A stretch of 64,000 nt of DNA from Candidatus Onthocola gallistercoris. Its GTDB lineage: Bacteria > Bacillota > Clostridia > Lachnospirales > Lachnospiraceae. Where the stretch lies: assembly GCA_018715345.1 (NCBI GenBank), contig DVLT01000055.1, positions 1 through 64,000 of the forward strand, given 5' to 3'. The position numbers and the translations under genes were made by a program. How positions within the stretch are numbered: position 1 is the stretch's first letter; the number at the start of each line of letters is the position of its first letter. This document shows, piece by piece, positions 27,044 through 35,466 of this stretch. The notes under the pieces are model-generated. The model had not been told where the DNA came from and did no database searches. It was given only the letters and a program-made list of their open reading frames with translations.

Positions 27044-28555
27044 TCACATCCCCCTCCTTTCAAATTCAATATTGGTCATATATGTATGTTCTCCAAGGTG
27101 TATCTTTTCTTCGGGTAAAAAATGCAGCAAAATACGCATACCTTCGTAATCTTTCTTTTTGTCCTTTCTCAATACCGCAGCCATCCGATCCTCCAAAAAG
27201 GTATCCGGATGATCCTTTACCATATCCAGATCATATTCATCCTTTTGACTCAGATGGGTCAGAAAGGCAAAATAATCTCCGTTTCTTTCTATATTATCTG
27301 TAAAACGCATCACCAATAAATGGTGCAGTTCCTTTAACGTCAGCTTCCGTCGGCCAGACAGGATGTCAAAAAAGGCTTTGACCAGCAATTCCATGTTGTA
27401 TTGGATCCTTTGTTCTTCTTTCTCATCCTCATATTCATAGTCTTGCAAAACACCTGGGGATACGCTTTCTTTCTTTTCATTATCCTCCAACGGATATTGG
27501 AGCATTTCATCCAGCCGCTCCATGGAAAATGTCTTTTTTATGTTCAGGCTGAACAAAGGAGCCACCATGGCCTCTAAAGTCCGTATATCATCTTTGCGGA
27601 TACTCCGCCCCAACAAATCTCTAAAGTCCATGGCTTGGCGAAAACGGCTCCGCTTGGCCGCTGCCAGCATATCATCTGCCTGTACCTGGAGCCGGGTACA
27701 GGCGGCCAACAGTTGTCTGTGCTGTTCCATGGAATTTTTCAATTCCTGGTTGAGCAGATAAATCTCTTCCGGGACCGGAGTTTCTTCTCCCCCCGTTGTC
27801 TTTAATGCCTTACGCACCAATTCCAGATTGGAGTCAAAAAGTCTCTGTTCCTCATCAAACCATTTGAGACCCGTCTGGGAAAATTCTTCCAGTGCTTCCA
27901 CCCCTTCAAAAATATTCCTTCCAAGCAAGGCAACGATCTCATCTTTCCGGCTCATCAGCCGGCGGACTTCTCCATTTATCCGGCGGATCACATCCACGCC
28001 GCCTTGATAGTTCCTGGAACGGATCATCTTTTCCAGCAAAAGCTGTTGGATGCTGATCTTGCTCTCATCCTTCGTCTCCTTTGTATCCAGATAAAATTCC
28101 ACAGCTTCAGAGGTGATCCGATAACCTATGCCCCCGTCCTGATAATGACTCTCGATCAGCCGGACTCTTCCTCTATGTTTTTCTTTTTTTTCCGGATCGT
28201 AATATGTATAGTAAAAAGGTCGGCCTTCGTTACAGATCTTGTCAAACAGATACTGGATAAATTCCTTGTCATCCGGACTTTTTGGCAGATCAAAATCCCG
28301 CTGCAAAAGTTCGGTCATGAATTTTTCATAACTTTCATAAGTCACATCCATATCTTTGAAGTTATTTTCTTCTATAAAAAATCTCAGGACAGCCATGGTC
28401 ACATAACCCATATCCACAGATTCATAACGTCCATCTTTGAATGCATTCAATGACAATTCCTGAAGTTTGAAAAAGGGATAATATTTTTTCAGATTCTCCA
28501 TCCTGTCCCTGTGTTCTGAAAGGATCTCGTGGATCAGTATATGTTCTGTGCTCAA
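27044..28555 (-). CDS. JetA/MksF-like kleisin (DUF5716 family)
   Basis: Encodes 503 residues, resembling the Wadjet JetA/DUF5716 group: an N-terminal winged-helix part (FKDGRYESVDMGYVTMAVLRF), a long helical middle, and a C-terminal segment ending EKIHLGEHTYMTNIEFERRGM. In MukBEF/MksBEF-type complexes this subunit bridges the two SMC heads. No ATG is available near the N-terminus; the likely start is TTG 28555 with an AGAAGGG sequence upstream. First gene of the operon. Confidence 0.75.
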   Translation of the reverse strand: MSTEHILIHEILSEHRDRMENLKKYYPFFKLQELSLNAFKDGRYESVDMGYVTMAVLRFFIEENNFKDMDVTYESYEKFMTELLQRDFDLPKSPDDKEFIQYLFDKICNEGRPFYYTYYDPEKKEKHRGRVRLIESHYQDGGIGYRITSEAVEFYLDTKETKDESKISIQQLLLEKMIRSRNYQGGVDVIRRINGEVRRLMSRKDEIVALLGRNIFEGVEALEEFSQTGLKWFDEEQRLFDSNLELVRKALKTTGGEETPVPEEIYLLNQELKNSMEQHRQLLAACTRLQVQADDMLAAAKRSRFRQAMDFRDLLGRSIRKDDIRTLEAMVAPLFSLNIKKTFSMERLDEMLQYPLEDNEKKESVSPGVLQDYEYEDEKEEQRIQYNMELLVKAFFDILSGRRKLTLKELHHLLVMRFTDNIERNGDYFAFLTHLSQKDEYDLDMVKDHPDTFLEDRMAAVLRKDKKKDYEGMRILLHFLPEEKIHLGEHTYMTNIEFERRGM

Positions 28556-28647
28556 AATGTCTGCCCTTCTTTCTTTGCTTTCTTGGCCTGTGCAAGCGCA
28601 CGGAACATCCTACGGCTGTCCGCGCACGGCTCGGTGCTTTCGCGAAC

Positions 28648-28676
28648 ATTATATCATACTGTGGGTGGGGTAGCAA
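28648..28676 (-). promoter_or_regulatory. Promoter of the SMC-like operon
   Basis: Minus strand: TTGCTA (28671-28676), 17 bases, perfect TATAAT (28648-28653). The leader of about 85 bases that follows is clearly more GC-rich than its surroundings. Confidence 0.65.
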
Positions 28677-28713
28677 TGTGTGGGCTTTTTGAAGTCTTTG
28701 CTTTGTTCCACTA

Positions 28714-28743
28714 CAAAAAAATAAGGCCCTCATCAGGCCTTAT
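28714..28743 (-). terminator. Intrinsic terminator of the PTS IIC-like gene
   Basis: Minus strand: ATAAGGCC pairs with GGCCTTAT around a 7-base loop and is followed by seven T. Confidence 0.85.
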
Positions 28744-28747
28744 CTTG

Positions 28748-29818
28748 TCATACATCCAATTTCATATCATTTTTATGTATATAGCCGATTTTTCTCATGC
28801 CTTCTGCCACAGCCAGTGTGATCACTGCGGGCAGGATAAAATGAAAGACTGCGATTTTGATCAAAACCAGCGCCGGCGGCTCTGTGGCCGTCATCGTCTG
28901 ATAGGTCATGATCTGGCCGACCAAACCGGACGTTCCCATACCGGAACCGGTGGGATTATTGGTCATGTTAAAGATGGGCATGATGGCGATGGGCCCAAGT
29001 ATAGCGGATGAAACAATGGGCGGTATCCATATGAGCGGTCGTTTGACAATGTTCGGCACCTGAAGCATACTGGTTCCCAGCGCCTGGGCCAAGCTGCCTC
29101 CGAGGCCGTTATCTCTGAAACTGGAAACCGCAAAGCCGATCATCTGGCAGCAGCAGCCGATGGTCGCCGCGCCAGCCGCTATACCATTCAGCCCCAGTAT
29201 CACCCCGAGCGCTGCAGAACTGATCGGCAATGTGAGTACCATACCCATGATGACCGATACAACAATGCCCATGATGATCGGCTGCTGGACAGTTCCCCAG
29301 TTGATCAGGCTTCCCAGCCAGCTCATAAAATCCGATATGGTGGGACCGACCAATATGCCCACAGTACCTCCGGTCAATATGGTCACCGCCGGCGTGATCA
29401 AAAGATCCACTTTCGTCTTTCCTGCCACAAGACGTCCAAGTTCGATACCAACATAAGCCGCGATAAAAGCGCCCAGCGGTTCCCCGGGCCCGCCAAGCAC
29501 CAGTGCCCCGCTGTCATTAAACAGCGTACCTGCTGTGATCTGGCTGGCATAAGCACCGATCATACCCGCCGTAGCTGCTGAAAGTGTCACATATGTGGAT
29601 TCTTTAAACTTATAAGCCACACCTACTCCAATGCCCACGCCTGTCAGCCGCTGGGCCACCAGGGCAAAGGCACATATGTAGGAACCGATATTCCCGCCGA
29701 CCAGTTCGCCCACCTGGTTCAATATGGTGCCAATGATCAATGTGGAAAAAAGTCCCAGCCCCATACCGGTGAGACCGTCAATAAATACTCTGTTAAACCA
29801 TTTTTTTATGATCTTCAT
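28748..29818 (-). CDS. PTS IIC-like membrane transporter (PTS_EIIC_2 type)
   Basis: Encodes 356 residues with about nine hydrophobic helices and many glycines, resembling the stand-alone PTS_EIIC_2 group (GGPGEPLGAFIAAYVGIELG, NMTNNPTGSGMGTSGLVGQ). There are no IIA or IIB genes nearby, so sugar phosphorylation by this protein alone is unlikely; its substrate is unknown. It lies 68 bases after niaR on the same strand, which hints at a link to nicotinate metabolism or simply a neighbour. A promoter-like TATATA box occurs in the gap, so it may also be transcribed separately. Confidence 0.75.
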   Translation of the reverse strand: MKIIKKWFNRVFIDGLTGMGLGLFSTLIIGTILNQVGELVGGNIGSYICAFALVAQRLTGVGIGVGVAYKFKESTYVTLSAATAGMIGAYASQITAGTLFNDSGALVLGGPGEPLGAFIAAYVGIELGRLVAGKTKVDLLITPAVTILTGGTVGILVGPTISDFMSWLGSLINWGTVQQPIIMGIVVSVIMGMVLTLPISSAALGVILGLNGIAAGAATIGCCCQMIGFAVSSFRDNGLGGSLAQALGTSMLQVPNIVKRPLIWIPPIVSSAILGPIAIMPIFNMTNNPTGSGMGTSGLVGQIMTYQTMTATEPPALVLIKIAVFHFILPAVITLAVAEGMRKIGYIHKNDMKLDV

Positions 29819-29886
29819 AAATTTCCCCTCTGCGCTGTATATACTGCTGTCTTGTCACAACTGTCCATAAGAATATCATACTTTAT

Positions 29887-30402
29887 CTACGAAATCAAGT
29901 ATCCTTTTGCTTTCAGATCCTCTTCTATATTATCTAAGATCTTTTCAGAAGATGCTTCCACTGTGTGAATATGGTTTCCATCGGACATGGCCAGAAGAGG
30001 CCCCGCCTTACTTTCCCGGATACGGACATTAAAGGCATCCACATCTTCCCGTGTTTCCAATATCAAGTCGGCCTGGATCTGTCCGTAAACATCATGGGCC
30101 ACGATCACATTGAGAACTTTACCGCCATTATCGATAATGGTATACAGTTCATCCACGATCTGCTCTCGGGTATGGTTGACGGCATAGGAACGACGATACC
30201 GCTTATGCATACGTCTGTCCAAAACATATCCTCTAGGTGTGGCAAAAATCTCTTCATTGACTGCCCGCAGCAAAGCGATATCCTGGACGATGATCTGTCT
30301 ACTCACATGCAGCATCTTTGCCAGGCTTCCCCCGGAAACAGGTTCCGTGCTGTTTTCCAATATACGGATCAGTTGTTGTCTTCTTTCTTGTCCATCTCTC
30401 AT
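29887..30402 (-). CDS. niaR: Niacin-responsive repressor NiaR (HTH plus 3H domain)
   Basis: Encodes 171 residues from the ATG at 30402, preceded by GAGGTGACATT. An HTH_11 domain (GGSLAKMLHVSRQIIVQDIA) is followed by a 3H domain with conserved histidines in VIVAHDVYGQ and GNHIHTVEAS. NiaR family proteins repress NAD synthesis and niacin uptake genes when nicotinate is bound. No nad genes are in the window. Confidence 0.9.
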   Translation of the reverse strand: MRDGQERRQQLIRILENSTEPVSGGSLAKMLHVSRQIIVQDIALLRAVNEEIFATPRGYVLDRRMHKRYRRSYAVNHTREQIVDELYTIIDNGGKVLNVIVAHDVYGQIQADLILETREDVDAFNVRIRESKAGPLLAMSDGNHIHTVEASSEKILDNIEEDLKAKGYLIS

Positions 30403-30419
30403 AATGTCACCTCTTGTAA

Positions 30420-30448
30420 AATATACCATATTTTTACCGGAGGCTCAA
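30420..30448 (-). promoter_or_regulatory. Promoter of niaR
   Basis: Minus strand: TTGAGC (30443-30448), 17 bases, TATATT (30420-30425), ending 18 bases before the niaR start codon. Confidence 0.6.
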
Positions 30449-30577
30449 CTGTTTCGCCTTGCGTATCCGCCAAATTTTTCCTTTATCAATCCACTGCCTT
30501 TAGTGTATAATAGCCTTTAGCATACAGTGTCAGCCCTCTGACCGCTCTATACCGGATATGAAGAAAGGAAGATTTTC

Positions 30578-30844
30578 ATGTTTCGTATGTGGGGAAAGAT
30601 TTTTAAACAAAACCGTTTGATACAGGATACAGTCATCTGCATTGATGATGAAACTTTAAGCCGTACAGCCAAGGTCTTTCAGGCAGTCAATGATATCTGC
30701 CTGGAATTTGATCTGTCCCAGCCCATTTGGCTGGACACAAACATACGAGAATTTCAAGCCCATAACAAAACCCGTTTCCACAGCGACCATTTTGTGGAAA
30801 GTATTGATTTTGATTTCCTTGAAGTCCATCTGATCGAAGAATAA
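30578..30844 (+). CDS. Conserved hypothetical small protein
   Basis: Encodes 88 residues, MFRMWGKIFKQNRLIQDTVI onward, with no membrane segment, no cysteine cluster except one CID, and an acidic C-terminus (DFDFLEVHLIEE). An AGAAAGGAAGA site lies before the ATG and a strong terminator follows the stop, so it is a real monocistronic gene. I do not recognise its function. Confidence 0.75.
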   Translation: MFRMWGKIFKQNRLIQDTVICIDDETLSRTAKVFQAVNDICLEFDLSQPIWLDTNIREFQAHNKTRFHSDHFVESIDFDFLEVHLIEE

Positions 30845-30875
30845 AAAAGCATCCGGTTTTCAGCCGGATGCTTTT
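30845..30875 (+). terminator. Intrinsic terminator after the 88-residue protein gene
   Basis: A perfect 12-bp stem (30845-30856 with 30864-30875) with a 7-base loop and a T-run. Confidence 0.9.
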
Positions 30876-31086
30876 CATTTGCAGGGAAAAATGTTAATGA
30901 TTGTTTTTGTTGCCTAATGTATTGGTTACTGTCGCTCTCTTCCTTCTGATGCCAGGATACCTATTGACGTCTGAGAGCTTTTCTTCATGCTTTTTCCATC
31001 TCACTCCTTTCTTTTGATGTAAAATAAGCATAGCGCAAAAATGTGTCTATTCAGTGATCACTTTCTAACCATTTTGTAAGAAATAT

Positions 31087-31115
31087 GTATCTTATTTTTT
31101 CCCCACTCATACATA
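31087..31115 (+). promoter_or_regulatory. Possible sigma-E-type sporulation promoter of pdaB
   Basis: CATACATA (31108-31115) matches the -10 of sporulation sigma E, with a weaker GTATCTT about 14 bases upstream. It lies 30 bases before the start codon. The rest of the gap 30876-31144 shows nothing recognisable. Confidence 0.4.
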
Positions 31116-31144
31116 TGGAATAAGAAAAGTTCTGGAGTATCCTG

Positions 31145-31909
31145 ATGGAAAAATTTATCAAGACCGGTTGCATCATCTGCATGCTCTTTCTGATCGGCGC
31201 CTTGATCTTTCAGGCCGCCGGATCCCAGATCCTGGTTTCTGCCAATGCAAGCGGCAAAGAACTTCCCATCTACTGTGTCGAAACAGACAATCCCCAGATT
31301 GCCCTCTCCTTTGACGCAGCCTGGGGGGCCGATGATACATCGATCATCCTGGAAATCCTGGAAACCCATGGGGTCAAAGCCACCTTTTTTATGACTGGAG
31401 ACTGGGTTTCTTCCTATCCTGAGGAAGTTAAAGCCATAGCGGCCGCCGGTCACGATCTGGGAAATCACAGCGAAAATCACAAACATATGACGGAACTTTC
31501 CGATTCGGAATGCCAGTCGGAGTTAATGTCCGTACATGAAAAGGTCAAAGAACTGACGGGCGTGGATATGTTTTTATTCCGACCGCCTTACGGCGATTAC
31601 GATAATCATGTGATCACCAATGCCCAGGCCTGCGGTTATTATGCGATCCAATGGGATGTGGACAGCCTGGACTGGAAAAACTACGGAGTCCAATCCATTG
31701 TGGATACGGTTTTAAATCATAAAAATCTTGGAAACGGCTCCATCATCCTCTGCCATAACGGAGCGGATCACACAGCGGAAGCCTTGGACGGCCTGATCAC
31801 CGGCCTGAAAGAAAAGGGATATGAGTTTGTCCCCATATCCCAGCTGATCATCAAAGATCATTATCATATTGATTTTACAGGCCGACAGATCCCCGATTCG
31901 GACTCTTAG
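31145..31909 (+). CDS. pdaB: PdaB-like polysaccharide deacetylase
   Basis: Encodes 254 residues. An N-terminal membrane anchor or signal (CIICMLFLIGALIFQAAG) leads into a NodB domain: motif 1 with LSFDAAWG, motif 2 GNHSENHKHM (metal-binding His pair), motif 3 FRPPYGDYD and the late SIILCHNG. PdaB acts on peptidoglycan during spore cortex formation in Bacillus. The aspartate of the first motif is followed by AAW, as in other PdaB proteins. The stop overlaps the convergent pnp stop by four bases. Confidence 0.88.
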   Translation: MEKFIKTGCIICMLFLIGALIFQAAGSQILVSANASGKELPIYCVETDNPQIALSFDAAWGADDTSIILEILETHGVKATFFMTGDWVSSYPEEVKAIAAAGHDLGNHSENHKHMTELSDSECQSELMSVHEKVKELTGVDMFLFRPPYGDYDNHVITNAQACGYYAIQWDVDSLDWKNYGVQSIVDTVLNHKNLGNGSIILCHNGADHTAEALDGLITGLKEKGYEFVPISQLIIKDHYHIDFTGRQIPDSDS

Positions 31910-32745
31910 ATCAGTCCTTCTGACTCTCCGATGGCCACAATGCTATCATATAGAAATCTTTTAAAACGAGGCGCCGTCTGATCTGCCATCTCCTGTACTT
32001 CTTCATGGGAAAGCGGTTTTTCAGATATGCCGCTGGCCATATTTGAAATGCAGGAAATACCGCAAATCTTCATCCCCATATGGTTGGCCGCCACTGCTTC
32101 ACAGGCTGTGCTCATCCCGACGGCGTCCGCTCCCAATGTTTTGCACATCCTCACTTCTGCCGGCGATTCATAATTCGGTCCGCCCATTTGCAGATAGATT
32201 CCTTTTTTCAGGGGCATATCCAGTGCAGCCGCTGTTTTTTCCAAAATCTGCCCAAGGCTTTTATCATAAATACAGCTCATATCCGGGAAACGCGGACCCA
32301 GCTGTTCCATATTCGCCCCCCTTAAAGGCGAAGGTACAAAACTGCTGATCTGATCCGTGATCAGCATCAGATCCCCCGGACACAGAGATGGAGCGATCCC
32401 GCCTGCCGCATTGGTCAGTATGAGTGTCTTTGCTCCCAGCATATACATAAGCCTTATGGGCAGCACCACATCGGCCATGTCATAACCCTCGTAATAATGA
32501 ACACGCCCTTGCATGATCACCACCGGTACATTTTCCACATATCCAAACACAAAACGGCCCTTATGACCAGCCACTGTGGATACCGGAAAGCCTTCTATCG
32601 AAGAATAGTCGATCGTTTCACAGATTCGGATCGTTTCCGCAAAGTCCCCCAGGCCGGATCCCAGCACCAGAGCCAGCTTGGGGACAAAGTTTGTCCGGCT
32701 TCGGATATTGTCATAACACATTGCCAGTTTTTCGTATATTTCCAT
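31906..32745 (-). CDS. punA: Purine nucleoside phosphorylase
   Basis: Encodes 279 residues, trimeric PNP type: LVLGSGLGDFAETI phosphate-binding start, VVIMQGRVHYYEGYD, TNAAGGIAPSLCPGDLMLI and the late GMKICGISCISNMASG. It splits inosine and guanosine (and deoxy forms) to base and ribose-1-phosphate. AGGAGGAG precedes the ATG. Together with the nucleoside ABC importer and deaminases of this window it supports purine salvage. Confidence 0.95.
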   Translation of the reverse strand: MEIYEKLAMCYDNIRSRTNFVPKLALVLGSGLGDFAETIRICETIDYSSIEGFPVSTVAGHKGRFVFGYVENVPVVIMQGRVHYYEGYDMADVVLPIRLMYMLGAKTLILTNAAGGIAPSLCPGDLMLITDQISSFVPSPLRGANMEQLGPRFPDMSCIYDKSLGQILEKTAAALDMPLKKGIYLQMGGPNYESPAEVRMCKTLGADAVGMSTACEAVAANHMGMKICGISCISNMASGISEKPLSHEEVQEMADQTAPRFKRFLYDSIVAIGESEGLI

Positions 32746-32834
32746 ATATATCTCCTCCTATTATGTCAGAGCAATGGACAGCCTATCCTCCTGTTTGGTT
32801 GGGCCCCCGGTCCATTTTGTCCCTCCACTCTGCG

Positions 32835-33329
32835 TCATTTGATGAAAGGTTCCATTGCCTGTCTCCAGATATCTGTCAGCCTCGCCAGAGAATAGGCCGC
32901 ATTGGCTGGACTTGTGGAGGGGAGACAGATGATACCTCTGCCCGTTTTTTCTTCCGCATATTTATGGTATAACTGGCAGGCCTTTCCACCGTTTCCAAAA
33001 ATCTGCTGAATGGGCGCTTTGTCCAAAAGACCGCCTATATCCGCCGGGCGCACATTTTTTATACTGCTGTCACTGGAGCCTTGTATGTCACAGCTGGATA
33101 CCACATCCCATATGGCGATATGATGTTTTAACAACATGGCCTTTTTCTCCGGTATGGTTTCCGGGCAAGCTTCCCCTGTCAGATCTGCGAGCACAGCCCA
33201 AAACCGGTTCCTCGGATGATGGTAATAAAAACCCGCTTCCCGTGACCGCACAGAGGGAAAGGTACCTAATATCAATATTCGGGACCGGCTGTCATAAATC
33301 GGCTCAAATGTGTGTTCCACATGTTCCAT
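32835..33329 (-). CDS. Hypoxanthine/uracil mismatch-specific DNA glycosylase
   Basis: Encodes 164 residues of the uracil-DNA glycosylase superfamily, close to the DNA-deoxyinosine glycosylase group: ILGTFPSVRSREAGFYYHHPRNRFW near residues 20-45 and the C-terminal CLPSTSPANAAYS. It removes deaminated bases such as hypoxanthine from DNA. Its neighbour downstream is purine nucleoside phosphorylase. Confidence 0.85.
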   Translation of the reverse strand: MEHVEHTFEPIYDSRSRILILGTFPSVRSREAGFYYHHPRNRFWAVLADLTGEACPETIPEKKAMLLKHHIAIWDVVSSCDIQGSSDSSIKNVRPADIGGLLDKAPIQQIFGNGGKACQLYHKYAEEKTGRGIICLPSTSPANAAYSLARLTDIWRQAMEPFIK

Positions 33330-33433
33330 CGCGTTCTTACTCCATTTCCAAAGGGCATATCGCCCCTATCCAAAAAAGCCGGCATGGACCCGGGAAAATA
33401 CTCTCGGATCATGGCCGGCCTGCTGTTCATCGC

Positions 33434-34723
33434 TTATGCATACACACGGATGATCGAAGAAACTTCTTCGATGAAAGATTTCCCCCTTAATTCATCCATT
33501 GCCTGTTTAAAATCATCTTCGCTGACGATATCCGTGATCGCCACGATCTCTGCCACGTCATCGGTCACCGGTGTTTGGATCAGTTTTTCAAAGCTGACGC
33601 TATGATTTCCAAGGATCGTGGCAATATTGCCCAATACGCCTGCATAGTCTTTTACCAAAAGGCGCAGGAAATACTTGCTTTCAATATCCGCCATCTTTTT
33701 GATGGGAAGATTTTTATAACATGTACAGCCGATCCGGGCCAGACAGTTGCAATGGATATTTCTGGCCACATCGATCACATCGCCTACGATGGCACTGGCT
33801 GTCGGCATCTCACCGGCGCCTCTTCCATAAAACATGGTGTCGTCCACCGCATCTCCATGGACAAATACCGCGTTAAATACGTCGTTGACAGACGCCAACG
33901 GATGGTTTGTGGGGATCAATGTGGGATGGACCCGGACTTCGATCCCTTTCTCCGTATCTCTGGCAATACCCAACAGCTTAATGGTACAGTCCATGGCCTT
34001 CGCATGACGGATATCGCTGGATGTGATCTTTGTTATACCTTCTGTATATACATCACCAAACGTAACTCTGGAATGGAACGCTATGGAACTCATGATGGCC
34101 ATCTTCCGTCCGGCATCCAATCCTTCGATATCTGCAGTCGGATCGGCTTCTGCATAGCCCAGTTCCTTGGCATTGGCCAGAGCCTCTTCAAATTCCATGC
34201 CCTCTTTTTCCATCTTGGTGAGGATATAATTGGTGGTGCCATTGACAATCCCCATCACTTCTGTGATATGATTGCCGCACAGACACTGTTTTAAAGGCCG
34301 GATGATGGGAATGCCTCCAGCACAGGATGCTTCAAAAAGGAAATCCACATGATTCTGCTCTGCCGTGTCCAGCAGTTCCTTCCCATGTACAGCGATCAGA
34401 TCTTTATTGGCTGATACGACGCTTTTTCCCGCATTCATAGCTCTCAGGATAAAGGTTCGGGCAGGTTCGATCCCTCCCATGACTTCAATAACGATCTGAA
34501 CTTCCTCGTCATTGATGATATCTTCAAAGTCCTCTGTCAACAGGGCCGGATCCACATCCTTTCTTGTCTCCGGAATACTTTTTACCAATATCTTCTTCAG
34601 TTCCAGACTCTCTCCGATCTTATCATACATCTCATCCTGACGCATCTTTAATAATTTATATACACCGCCGCCGACGGTACCAGCTCCCAACATGGCAACT
34701 TTGATCACTTTGTTACTGTCCAT
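33434..34723 (-). CDS. hom: Homoserine dehydrogenase
   Basis: Encodes 429 residues from the ATG at 34723 (AAAGGGGATAGAGAA upstream). NAD(P)-binding motif VAMLGAGTVGGGVYKLL, catalytic region GLDAGRKMAIMSSIAFHS and C-terminal ACT domain (LLVKDYAGVLGNIATILG), which usually mediates threonine feedback. It reduces aspartate semialdehyde to homoserine. No thrB or thrC is adjacent. Confidence 0.95.
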   Translation of the reverse strand: MDSNKVIKVAMLGAGTVGGGVYKLLKMRQDEMYDKIGESLELKKILVKSIPETRKDVDPALLTEDFEDIINDEEVQIVIEVMGGIEPARTFILRAMNAGKSVVSANKDLIAVHGKELLDTAEQNHVDFLFEASCAGGIPIIRPLKQCLCGNHITEVMGIVNGTTNYILTKMEKEGMEFEEALANAKELGYAEADPTADIEGLDAGRKMAIMSSIAFHSRVTFGDVYTEGITKITSSDIRHAKAMDCTIKLLGIARDTEKGIEVRVHPTLIPTNHPLASVNDVFNAVFVHGDAVDDTMFYGRGAGEMPTASAIVGDVIDVARNIHCNCLARIGCTCYKNLPIKKMADIESKYFLRLLVKDYAGVLGNIATILGNHSVSFEKLIQTPVTDDVAEIVAITDIVSEDDFKQAMDELRGKSFIEEVSSIIRVYA

Positions 34724-34844
34724 TTCTCTATCCCCTTTCGTGTCCATTTATACTGCTTCTTCATTCACTTCGTGCAAATAGTATATCATGAAAACGCATT
34801 TTGTCTATGGATATTTTTTATTAAGCTGCGGAATTTCAAGAAAT

Positions 34845-34891
34845 AAAAGAGTATTTTACAGGCTTTTTACACCCGCAAAATACTCTTTTTT
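34845..34891 (-). terminator. Intrinsic terminator downstream of ferritin
   Basis: A 13-bp stem (34845-34857 with 34877-34889) flanked by A and T runs. It can work in both directions; on the minus strand it closes the ferritin transcript. Confidence 0.7.
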
Positions 34892-34936
34892 ATAAAAATA
34901 CATCGTTTATCCCGATCGGTATGACGCGCTTTTTCC

Positions 34937-35449
34937 TTACAACACTAAGGACGGCGCACTGTAAACCCGAGATTTCAGCTCGCTGTTGAGCATATACAGA
35001 CTCTTGGGATCTGAGCCGAACAGTTCCATCTTTGTGATCAGATCGGTGGCGTTTGTCTCCTCTTCTCCCTGTTCTTTGATAAACCAATCCAAAAACTGCA
35101 TGGTCCGGAAATCTTTCACATCATATGCAGCCGCATAGATATTATTGATGAGAGAGGTCACATAACGTTCATGCTCCAAGCCAGCTTTAAGGGGATCCAT
35201 TGTATTGGCAAAAACTTTATCCGGTTTGTCGATGGTCTCCAAAGTGATCTTTTCGCTGTTGTTCTGCATATACTGGTAGAACAGCATGGCATGATCTCTT
35301 TCTTCCTGGGCCTGGATCTTATACCAGTTGGCGAATCCATCCAAGCCTTTTCTTTCGTAGTAATTGGCAAAATCCAGATACAAATATGCAGAATAAAATT
35401 CTTTTGTTATCTGCTCATTTAATAAAGCAGCAACTTTTTCGTTTAACAT
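34937..35449 (-). CDS. Ferritin (non-heme)
   Basis: Encodes 170 residues, a normal bacterial ferritin: LNEQITKEFYSAYLYLDFAN, YKIQAQEERDHAMLFYQYM and FIKEQGEEETNATDLI carry the glutamates and histidine of the ferroxidase centre. It stores iron as a 24-mer. GGAGGAGATGCG precedes the ATG. Just upstream on the same strand ends the nucleoside ABC ATPase gene. Confidence 0.93.
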   Translation of the reverse strand: MLNEKVAALLNEQITKEFYSAYLYLDFANYYERKGLDGFANWYKIQAQEERDHAMLFYQYMQNNSEKITLETIDKPDKVFANTMDPLKAGLEHERYVTSLINNIYAAAYDVKDFRTMQFLDWFIKEQGEEETNATDLITKMELFGSDPKSLYMLNSELKSRVYSAPSLVL

Positions 35450-35466
35450 CGCATCTCCTCCTGGGA

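Noticed and set aside
28422..28733. 103-codon minus-strand frame over the SMC operon leader
   Set aside because: Its start would lie upstream of the mapped promoter boxes and it overlaps the kleisin gene in another frame; GC-rich leader explains its openness.
31058..31486. 142-codon minus-strand frame over the start of pdaB
   Set aside because: Shadow of pdaB, which has a clear signal segment and NodB motifs on the other strand.
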